From Micromonospora zingiberis (GTDB lineage: Bacteria > Actinomycetota > Actinomycetes > Mycobacteriales > Micromonosporaceae), in contig NZ_SJJR01000012.1 of the NCBI RefSeq assembly GCF_004331455.1, positions 121,656-185,655 on the forward strand: a stretch of 64,000 bases of DNA, in the 5' to 3' direction. Under the pieces are notes generated by a model, which saw only the letters and a program-made list of their open reading frames with translations, made no database searches and was not told where the DNA came from. Both the position numbers and the translations under genes were made by a program. Of this stretch, positions 1 to 6,345 are shown piece by piece. Position 1 is the stretch's first letter. Each line of letters begins with the position of its first letter.

Positions 1-2
1 CA

Positions 3-629
3 CCGAGCGGCGCCACCATCGCCGGCAACCGGCTCTTCGTGGCCAGCCTGCGCGGCAACCGTCTGTGGAACGTGCCGCTGACCGGCACCGGGGGAGTGGG
101 CACCCCGACCACGGAACTGCTCGGCACGTACGGCCGACTGCGCACCGTGGAGTACGGCCCCGACGGCTGGCTCTGGGTCACCACCAGCAACCGCGACGGC
201 CGGGGCACGCCCGCCGCCAACGACGACCGCATCCTGCGCTTCCCGCCCCGCGACGGCACCACCCCGCCGCCCACCACGCCCCCGCCGACCACCCCGCCAC
301 CCACGTCCGGGCCGGCAGACTGCACGGTCAGTTGGACGGCCAACCAGTGGAACAACGGCTTCACCGCCGAGGTACGCGTCACCAACCGGGGCGCCGCCCT
401 GAACAGCTGGGCCCTGACCTGGTCGTTCACCGGAAACCAGCAGATCACCGGCGGTTGGAACGCCCAGGTCACCCAGTCCGGCCAGAACGTGACCGCCCGC
501 AACGTCTCCTGGAACGGCGCCCTACCGACCAACGGCACGGCCAGCTTCGGCTTCCAGGCCACCTACTCCGGCACCAACAACCGCCCCACCGACTTCCGCC
601 TCAACAACACCCCCTGCCAACCCGCCTGA
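3..629 (+). CDS. Sugar dehydrogenase-like protein with C-terminal CBM2, 3' part
   Basis: The 5' end lies outside the window; the frame is open from base 3. The visible 208 residues begin with the last part of a glucose/sorbosone-dehydrogenase-type beta-propeller (pattern with VEYGPDGWLWVTTSNRDG and RILRFPP). A Thr-Pro linker of TTPPP repeats follows, and then a roughly 100-residue family 2 carbohydrate-binding module between Cys residues (ADCTV to NTPC) with conserved Trp residues (WTANQWNNGF, SWALTW, GGWNA) that in this family pack on cellulose or chitin. The protein is probably secreted and acts on or near plant polysaccharide; the oxidoreductase assignment rests on a short segment. In the host chromosome it is the gene on the far side of the integrated element from the tRNA. 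Confidence 0.8.
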   Translation, partial: PSGATIAGNRLFVASLRGNRLWNVPLTGTGGVGTPTTELLGTYGRLRTVEYGPDGWLWVTTSNRDGRGTPAANDDRILRFPPRDGTTPPPTTPPPTTPPPTSGPADCTVSWTANQWNNGFTAEVRVTNRGAALNSWALTWSFTGNQQITGGWNAQVTQSGQNVTARNVSWNGALPTNGTASFGFQATYSGTNNRPTDFRLNNTPCQPA

Positions 630-961
630 CCCAGCCCGCCCCACCCCGTGAGCAACTGCGGCCCGACCGTCCCGCTGCCGGTGCCGCCGCCACTCCAATC
701 TTGGACAGTTTCCGTTAGTCGCTAACGGAAACTGTCCAAGATTGGCTTGGTGCTACGACCTGCGGCAGCCCACGGGGCTGATCGGGGGCGCTTGGCTACG
801 TCGGTCCGGCCAGGGTGCCGGTCGGGAAGACGTGCAGGTACCCGCAACTCCGGATCACGCCCGGCGCCATCCCGACCGGCCGGGTTTCAAACCCGGCGCG
901 GGCGAAAGCAGCGGCGGGATCGTCGTCTCGGCCAAGCGACGCGATCAGGAGAGGGAAGTGG
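630..961. other. Gene-free stretch outside the element's left end
   Basis: Apart from the perfect inverted repeat at 695-745 I see nothing supported here. The open frames that cross it have no ribosome binding site, no family resemblance and no typical third-position GC pattern. This is host DNA that lay just downstream of the tRNA-Arg gene before the element inserted. Confidence 0.5.
695..745. repeat. 24-bp perfect inverted repeat with 3-base loop
   Basis: The arms 695-718 and 722-745 are exact reverse complements (outer bases ccaatcttgg, inner bases ccgttag) around a tcg loop. It lies 65 bp after the stop of the CBM2 gene. It has no T tract, so it is either a strong stem terminator of the actinomycete kind or a dispersed palindromic repeat. 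The AT-rich arms are unlike the surrounding sequence. Confidence 0.8.
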
Positions 962-1007
962 CTGTGCGCCCGGCAGGATTCGAACCTGCGGCCTTGGGAT
1001 TAGAAGT
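962..1007. repeat. Distal att site: tRNA-Arg 3' remnant
   Basis: This copy is identical over 46 bases to 17374-17419. It is the part of the tRNA gene from the anticodon loop to three bases beyond the discriminator, without the 5' half. It marks the left end of the integrated element and is the site left at the distal end when the element rebuilt the tRNA at the other end. Confidence 0.95.
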
Positions 1008-1100
1008 GGTATTCACGTCTTAGTCCCAAGCTTCCCAAGCTTCGCTAGCTGCAAAAACTCTTGCGTCGAGTCGCTCGAATTTCACTGGCATCCTGTACTT

Positions 1101-1121
1101 CGCACCACGAATAGCTCCACG
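1101..1121. promoter_or_regulatory. Candidate integrase arm-binding site, left end
   Basis: These 21 bases (cgcaccacgaatagctccac plus g) match 17328-17348 at 20 of 21 positions and in the same orientation. In the excised circle the two copies would flank the 46-bp core, 93 bases to one side and 25 to the other. That is the layout of arm-type binding sites in tyrosine-integrase attP regions. Confidence 0.6.
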
Positions 1122-1352
1122 GGCGGCCAGGAAAATGGGCCGTAGGTGGCCCGTAGTTTGGTGACCGCCTGTAATCCCTGCCCGAAGAGATGCCTACGTG
1201 GTTCGCGCCTTCTGTACGTCCTTCAAGGCGGCCCGCTTCGCAGGCCACTCGCGCCGCCGAACCAGGGCCGGGCCTGCCGGCCCGCCGCCGCGCCTCTGGT
1301 CTTCGGCCGCCAGCGCGTCGGTTCCAGCCCGCCAGCGGCGCGACATACGACG

Positions 1353-1392
1353 AAGCCCCGGGCCGCCATGGTCGATGGCAGATCCGGGGCTT
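1353..1392. terminator. Candidate terminator hairpin
   Basis: A 9-bp perfect stem (aagccccgg paired with ccggggctt) encloses 22 bases that can form a further short stem. It lies 115 bp after the stop of the minus-strand membrane-protein gene. No clear T tract follows on that strand. Confidence 0.4.
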
Positions 1393-1507
1393 TGTGTCGA
1401 GCAGTCACAAGAGCAGTGCCTCCGGCGGGGTCCTCGGGCACTCCGGGATGGTTGGGGCCATCCCGACAACCTCCGTCCGAGCAGAGCCGGAAAAGCAATC
1501 TCCGTAG

Positions 1508-2188
1508 TCAATTGCCAGCTTTTGCCGCTATGAGGGTTCCGAGGATTCCCAAGACGCCGCCGATGAATGCGCCCAGGATCGCGATGGTAACGCTTGCCCT
1601 TGTGTTGCCGGATCGTGCGCGCCGCTCGTCGCGCGAGAGGGGAACGATTTTCACTCCTCCTCTTGATCGCGCGTTTCTCGGAGTTTCGTATAGCCACCAT
1701 CCGATCATTGCTGCCGCTAGGCCAACTCCGATCAGTCCTGTCTCACTGTTGCCGATGGCGAAAGCGGATACGGCGAGAAGCGTGAGTAGAGAGACAACGA
1801 TTAGTAGGCTGATCGCTGGAATTGGCGGGTAGATCACGGAATATCGGGTGCGGCAGCCGTTGATCAGCTCGGCGGCGTCCTCCACGAGGCGGGTCGTTGC
1901 GGCGTCATCGGTCTGTGACCAGACGCGCCCGACGTCGGGGGTTAGGAACGCCTGAACCATCGGCGAGGCCGTGGTGACTTTGATTCGCATCAAGTCTTTG
2001 TCTGAGGCCTGCCGAAAGTCGGTCGGGTCGTCGGCTTCGTACCGACCAACCTGGATGGACACAACGCCGGAGGTCCGATCAACCAACAGTTGGTGGAGAT
2101 CCCGTAGGTCATCCAAATCCATTGCGACCGGACCGGCCGGCCGCGTAACAAGCCGTGGGTTGTCGGCGGTCATGGGGCGCAGCGCCAT
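1508..2188 (-). CDS. Membrane protein of unknown function (cargo)
   Basis: A 226-residue protein with a soluble N-terminal half of about 125 residues. Two or three hydrophobic segments follow (about residues 122-165 with the IPAISLLIVVSLLTLLAV core, then a C-terminal helix with VTIAILGAFIGGVLGILG), separated by a basic stretch rich in Arg. The ATG at 2188 is preferred because GGAG stands five bases before it; a longer reading from 2215 is possible. I recognise no family. It is the gene nearest the distal attachment site, a usual place for cargo, and is followed by a candidate terminator. It could be an exclusion, defence or stress protein, but nothing in the sequence decides. Confidence 0.7.
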   Translation of the reverse strand: MALRPMTADNPRLVTRPAGPVAMDLDDLRDLHQLLVDRTSGVVSIQVGRYEADDPTDFRQASDKDLMRIKVTTASPMVQAFLTPDVGRVWSQTDDAATTRLVEDAAELINGCRTRYSVIYPPIPAISLLIVVSLLTLLAVSAFAIGNSETGLIGVGLAAAMIGWWLYETPRNARSRGGVKIVPLSRDERRARSGNTRASVTIAILGAFIGGVLGILGTLIAAKAGN

Positions 2189-2843
2189 TTGTGCTCCGGC
2201 AGGTTCGAAGGGCAAGTACCAACCGAGCCGTTGCCCAGATGCGTGGGCTCGGCGGCTCGCGCTTTAGATTTTCAGGCCGCATCGTTCATGGATTGGGTGT
2301 TGCAGCAGAAGCGTACAGCGAGGGCGCGCCGCCAGGGATGGCCGTCGAGGCTGTGATGTGGTTCTGCGCCCAGCCCCTCACATCCACGACGGCCATAGCA
2401 AGATCATCGGGTACAGATCGGGTGCAACCGAGAGCAACCAACGGCGACAGGCGTTGGCAAGCGTCGGCAGATCCTGCGCTGGTCGGAGCGTCGATCGGTC
2501 TGATTGATGATGTTCGCTCGCTACCGTGGGTGCAAGGGGTTCGGATCCCCTCGGTCCCCGGCGGATTGCCCCACCAAGATCATGCCGCCGCCAGGCCGTG
2601 CGAGGTGAACCAGCGGCGACCAATGCTGACCGATGATGACTGCCCGCGTCCGAGGTAGCGCGGCGTGGCGTCCGCTTTGATCGCCGATGCCTGCCAACGA
2701 GATCAATACAACGCCAAGTGGTCCGGCTCGTCTCGTTCAGGTCGATCGCGGCTGCTTGCTAGGTCCGTCCGGTCGTGTGTCGCCTGCTAACCCTTGGCGG
2801 CCTTAGGCTCCCTCCGCTCAGCCCATCATCGGAGGCTCCGAAC
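2189..2843. other. Gene-free stretch between divergent cargo genes
   Basis: These 655 bases separate the divergent membrane-protein genes and must hold their promoters. Open frames on both strands lack ribosome sites and recognisable products. At about 2535-2551 a short stem-loop (aggggttcggatcccct) resembles a tRNA T-arm but has no tRNA body around it. Confidence 0.45.
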
Positions 2844-3509
2844 ATGACATCGCAACCTGACAAAGGCCGGACCCGAGGTGGCTCTGACAAGGTGCCAGTA
2901 GCTGGCCACCCGCGCTGGTGGCTGTGCGCGGGTGGCGGTGGCGCCTTGCTGCTCGTGGCCGGCCTCATCGGTTTCCTAACAGGACAGGGACTCGAACGTG
3001 CCGACAAGTACGCAAGTATCATCGCGACCTTCGTTGGACTTGCTTCGCTTATCGTAGGCGGCCTTAGTCGGCTGCACTTGCGTCCCGCCTCTGCTGGTAA
3101 ATCGCCATGGGGTACGGAGGACGCCGACGTTATCAACGAAGCCTGCGCCCCGTCTGCGTTGCCTGCATGGCCGGATCACCTCGACGGATACAGACTCCTA
3201 CGCGAGGAGAGCGGTAGCGTTCGGGTGTTTGCCGGGCAGGGTCTAGCGACAGTTGTCGACTTCCCGGCGACCATGAACGGATGTGCTCATCAGCGCTTCT
3301 GTATCCGCTGGCGTACCCTGGGTGGTCAGTCTGTCGCTGCGTCTCTCGTCTCAATGCCAGACCTGATTACCATCGAACCGGCTGCCTACGGGCACAGCGG
3401 CTGGATGGCATCGCATGGCTGCGGGCAGCCCGCTTGGGAGCTTGTACAGGAAGACAACTCGCTGGTGGACGTCCAGATCGCCTGGCAGGTCTGGGTTCCC
3501 TCAGCATGA
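2844..3509 (+). CDS. Two-helix membrane protein of unknown function (cargo)
   Basis: A 221-residue protein. The ATG at 2844 follows ggagg (2831-2835) at good spacing and is preferred over the longer open frame. After a short basic N-terminus there are two closely spaced transmembrane helices (about residues 27-47 and 56-74), then a soluble C-terminal domain of about 140 residues with several Cys and Trp residues and no motif I recognise. It converges on the replication gene and shares a bidirectional terminator with it. With the membrane protein at the element's left end it forms a non-core pair whose role cannot be read from sequence. Confidence 0.7.
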   Translation: MTSQPDKGRTRGGSDKVPVAGHPRWWLCAGGGGALLLVAGLIGFLTGQGLERADKYASIIATFVGLASLIVGGLSRLHLRPASAGKSPWGTEDADVINEACAPSALPAWPDHLDGYRLLREESGSVRVFAGQGLATVVDFPATMNGCAHQRFCIRWRTLGGQSVAASLVSMPDLITIEPAAYGHSGWMASHGCGQPAWELVQEDNSLVDVQIAWQVWVPSA

Positions 3510-3617
3510 CCTTGAGCCGATCACCCTGGTAGAGACTGCCTTACAGCACACTCTGCTACTTCGTTTGAGCAGGCAGCCGTAGCGAGTCGATGCGCGGGTG
3601 CTGGCCAAAATGGCGGG

Positions 3618-3655
3618 AATGGCAGAAACCCCGACTCAGCGGGGTTTCTGCCATT
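3618..3655. terminator. Bidirectional terminator between convergent genes
   Basis: A perfect 15-bp stem (aatggcagaaacccc at 3618-3632 with its complement at 3641-3655) with an 8-base loop; outer bases aaatggc and gccattt extend the symmetry. It lies between the stop codons of the plus-strand membrane-protein gene and the minus-strand replication gene and can serve both. Confidence 0.85.
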
Positions 3656-3676
3656 GCGGCCATTTAGACCAGCGGG

Positions 3677-5632
3677 TTACGCGGGTCTGCGGCCAGCCGT
3701 TGCGGGTAGGGCGTGGACGGTGCCGGTGGTCTGGTGGACGTCGGGGTGGACGAGGAATGCGGGCGAGGGTGGCCGTCCGGCACCCGTACGGGCTGGTGGG
3801 TCGAGTTGGCGCACGTAGCCGTGAATCTCCAGTAGTGACAGGACGGGGTCGAGGTCGGCGGCGGTGGGTATCTGACTGCGGACGGCCCGGTACAGCTCCT
3901 TCTTGGTGAACGTGGTCGAGCCGGTGCGTTCGATCCAGGCGAGCACGAGCCGGGCGTACCGGGTGCTCTTGTCGGTGCCCATGTCGTCGAACGCGGCCAG
4001 GGCGTGAGCGGCGAAGTAATCGCCGAGCAGTGCTGCCCGCTCCACCGTCTCGGCAGTGACCGGCTTGCCCCAGCCGTCGCGCAGATGTTCGGCGAGGTGG
4101 ATCAGCCCGGCGATGCGGACCACTGCGCCGGTGTACTTGCTGCCCCAGTCCACGACGTGTCCCCACGCGCCGCCGGGGGCGAGGCGTGGCTCTACGGCGC
4201 GTTCGATGTCCAACACTCGTTCGTTGGCTTCCGGGGTGAGCGGAAGTACGGCGGGATCGGTCCATTCTGCGAGGGTGGCGACCAGTGCGCCGAGGTTCGC
4301 GGCGTAGGCGGTGGCGACGGCTTCGGGTACCGGGTCAGCTCCGACCTTTCGGCGGCCAACGGTGTTCACGGGCAGGCTGAACAGGATGCGGGCGAGGAGT
4401 CCTTTGCCTCGGAAGCCGGGCATGTCGGCGATGTCGCGGAGCACGTCGGGTTGTACGGCCAGGCCGAGGGTGAGCGCGGGGTGCTCGACGTGTTCGGGAG
4501 CGCGGGAGCGACGGTTGACGCGCAGCATGTCTCCGGCGTGGCCTTTGAGGAACACTTCGAGGTTGGGGGTGCCGGAGTAGCGGCCGGCGATGGTGGCGAA
4601 TATGCCGCCTTCGGGGGAGAGGACGGCGAGGCGTCCGCCCTGCTCGGCGAGCAGGGATGCGGCTTCCTCGCTGGTGACGTCGTCGGCGATCAGTTGCGGC
4701 AGGACAGGCACGCTGACTGCGTCCGCGTTCATGGCGGCGGCGGTCGCTTCGGCGAGGAGGGTGTCTCGGCCGGACGCGTCGGCGTTCGCGGCGGCGATAG
4801 CGGCTTTCTCGGCCGCCTTACCGGCGACTCGGGCGGCGAGTTCGGCTTCCACGATCGCCGGTTTGACGCGCTCGACAAGGGTCTTCTCTGCGGCGAGCAG
4901 CGGCCCGGTCATGGCGGCGAACACGGCGGACTTGCGGGAGCCGGGCGGTAGGACGACGACGGTGAACAGGTTGGTCGGTTCGCGCCAGGAGCCGCGTACT
5001 TCTACTTCGGCGCGGCCTCCGGCGGCGGTCGAGAGGGCGGCGAGGGCGATGCAGCCGGCAAGGTCGACGGGGGTTTGGGTGAACTCGGCGACGGCGTAGA
5101 TGTGTTCGGCGACCCAGTCGGGTAGCACGTAGGCGGGGAATTCGGGGAGGTGTCGGCGGTCGCCGAGCGGGATCAGGGGTGCCCATTGGCTGCCGGTGGC
5201 GGCGTGGTCGAGCATGGCGCGGCCGGTGGCGAGGATGTCGGCGACGTCGGTGCCCTGGTCGGCTTTCTCAGCGAAGTAGGTACCGAGGTCGGCGACCTGG
5301 CGGCGGCGGGCGTGGTCGGCGACGATCCGCGCGTAGTGCCCAGCGTTCGCTGTGGTGGGCACAGCGGCAATGAGGGTGTGCAGGTACGGAGCACCGCCGA
5401 CCTTGGCCAGGTCGCCCGTCGCGGCGAGGTGGGCGGCCAGGGCGATCGGGTCGACGGGTTCGCCGGTGGCGTGCATGGCGCAGAGCGTTTCCCACAGTCG
5501 GCCGTGTGCGGGTCGGTGGAAGTCGGCCGGGGCGAGCATCGGCGCGAGGTCGGCGACGACGGTCGGGTTGAGCAGGGCAGCGCCGATCACGGCCTGCTCG
5601 GCGGCGTGGTCGTGCGCGGGCGGTCGGGTCAC
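3677..5632 (-). CDS. DnaB_N-DUF3987 replication protein/helicase-like
   Basis: A 651-residue protein. Residues 5-105 are a DnaB N-terminal domain (AEQAVIGAAL, then FHRPAHGRLW), the part of the replicative helicase that contacts primase. Residues about 160-560 match DUF3987, a P-loop ATPase family common in mobile elements, with Walker A LPPGSRKSA at 228-236. The C-terminal part looks like a winged helix (about 570-620). The GTG start at 5632 has AGGAG nine bases upstream. By position after the transfer genes it fills the slot where AICEs carry RepSA, RepAM or Prim-Pol replication proteins, so a role in replicating the excised element is inferred. It is the last gene of the minus-strand operon and ends at a strong terminator. 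Confidence 0.8.
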   Translation of the reverse strand: MTRPPAHDHAAEQAVIGAALLNPTVVADLAPMLAPADFHRPAHGRLWETLCAMHATGEPVDPIALAAHLAATGDLAKVGGAPYLHTLIAAVPTTANAGHYARIVADHARRRQVADLGTYFAEKADQGTDVADILATGRAMLDHAATGSQWAPLIPLGDRRHLPEFPAYVLPDWVAEHIYAVAEFTQTPVDLAGCIALAALSTAAGGRAEVEVRGSWREPTNLFTVVVLPPGSRKSAVFAAMTGPLLAAEKTLVERVKPAIVEAELAARVAGKAAEKAAIAAANADASGRDTLLAEATAAAMNADAVSVPVLPQLIADDVTSEEAASLLAEQGGRLAVLSPEGGIFATIAGRYSGTPNLEVFLKGHAGDMLRVNRRSRAPEHVEHPALTLGLAVQPDVLRDIADMPGFRGKGLLARILFSLPVNTVGRRKVGADPVPEAVATAYAANLGALVATLAEWTDPAVLPLTPEANERVLDIERAVEPRLAPGGAWGHVVDWGSKYTGAVVRIAGLIHLAEHLRDGWGKPVTAETVERAALLGDYFAAHALAAFDDMGTDKSTRYARLVLAWIERTGSTTFTKKELYRAVRSQIPTAADLDPVLSLLEIHGYVRQLDPPARTGAGRPPSPAFLVHPDVHQTTGTVHALPATAGRRPA

Positions 5633-5668
5633 GATGGGGTGCTCCTGTCGTGAGTTGGGGAGGGCAAG

Positions 5669-5962
5669 TCAGGCGGCGGCGCGGCCAGGGCGCGGCCGGC
5701 GGGTCACGGCGGCGCGGGTCACCACATCGCGCAGTCCGGCGAGCAGGGTGCCGAGCTGGCGGCGGGCGACCGGGTCGATGTCGGCCAGGGCGACGCGTAC
5801 GCGGATCTCGGCGTGTTCGCGGCCGTCGCTGGCCCGTACGCGAACGAGAACAGCGCGGGCGCGGCCGGGCAGGTCGACCAGGATCTCTGCCGAGCGGTGT
5901 TCGGCGAGGTTGCAGCGGTGGTCGCGGGCGCACCACCCGGTGTGCCCGTGTCGGGCGGTCAC
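5669..5962 (-). CDS. Small element protein, unknown function
   Basis: A 97-residue basic protein. Its GTG start overlaps the stop of the upstream zinc-motif gene (GTGA), so the two are translationally coupled. The N-terminal third has a Cys/His cluster (HGHTGWCARDHRCNLAEH) that could bind zinc; the rest alternates charged and hydrophobic residues (RAVLVRVRASDGREHAEIRV). A longer frame upstream is out of register with the neighbour and looks like noise. It lies 36 bp before the replication gene in the same operon. I recognise no family. Confidence 0.65.
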   Translation of the reverse strand: MTARHGHTGWCARDHRCNLAEHRSAEILVDLPGRARAVLVRVRASDGREHAEIRVRVALADIDPVARRQLGTLLAGLRDVVTRAAVTRRPRPGRAAA

Positions 5963-6198
5963 TGGCTGCCCGCGCGGTACTCGGTGCGGATGTAGTCGAG
6001 GAGTCGGCGGCCGATGCGGACGCGGATGCCGGTGCCGTCGCAGCGGGGGCAGTCGCGTCGGGTGCCGATGGCGGTGCGGTGGGAGCGGGCACCGTGGCAA
6101 CGGCGGCAACGTTCCCATGGGGACACTGAGCACAGGATCAGGTACCACGCTGCGTAACCGAGGGTGGCGAGGCTAGCGAGCAGCAGGATGGTGGTCAC
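5959..6198 (-). CDS. Small membrane protein with DnaJ-type zinc motifs
   Basis: A 79-residue protein. One N-terminal hydrophobic helix (TTILLLASLATLGYAAWYLI) is followed by two Cys pairs spaced as in DnaJ-type zinc repeats (CRRCHG and CPRCDGTG), then a basic tail. The GTG start at 6198 has GGAGG seven bases upstream. Small proteins with CxxCxG pairs between the translocase and replication genes are frequent in actinomycete elements, but their role is not established. It is translationally coupled to the following 97-residue gene. Confidence 0.7.
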   Translation of the reverse strand: MTTILLLASLATLGYAAWYLILCSVSPWERCRRCHGARSHRTAIGTRRDCPRCDGTGIRVRIGRRLLDYIRTEYRAGSQ

Positions 6199-6240
6199 GA
6201 AGTGCCTCCACAGGCCGGATCGGGGGCATAGAGGGCTCTC

Positions 6241-6327
6241 GCCGCTAGTTGTTAGGGCGCTGGCCAGGTATCGGGTGTGGCGCTAGCAGGGGCGCTAGGT
6301 CTAGCGGGGGGTGCCGCTAGACCTAGC
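6241..6327. repeat. GsCGCTAG repeat cluster, candidate clt transfer locus
   Basis: Four direct 8-mers G(C/G)CGCTAG occur at 6241-6248, 6279-6286, 6291-6298 and 6313-6320. The last two form part of an inverted repeat (6294-6307 with 6314-6327, 14 bp, 6-base loop). The cluster sits immediately 3' of the traB-like gene. Streptomyces TraB proteins bind 8-bp direct repeats in the clt locus, often near the 3' end of traB, so this is a candidate binding site; it could also simply end traB transcription. Confidence 0.6.
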
Positions 6328-6345
6328 ACCCGAATGCTGTCCGGG

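Larger units (their letters stand above)
1008..1507. other. Gene-free left end of the element
   Basis: This stretch contains the arm-type repeat at 1101-1121 and a hairpin (arms aagccccgg at 1353-1361 and ccggggctt at 1384-1392) that could end transcription of the membrane-protein gene reading towards it. I find no supported gene. Such non-coding ends are normal for integrating elements. Confidence 0.55.

Noticed and set aside
742..1145. Small plus-strand genes across the left attachment site
   Set aside because: The frames run through the tRNA remnant, have no ribosome site and no sensible products.
2531..2560. tRNA-like T-arm (aggggttcggatcccct)
   Set aside because: The stem pairs, but the conserved A58 is missing and no acceptor, D- or anticodon arm exists upstream; a chance hairpin is more likely.
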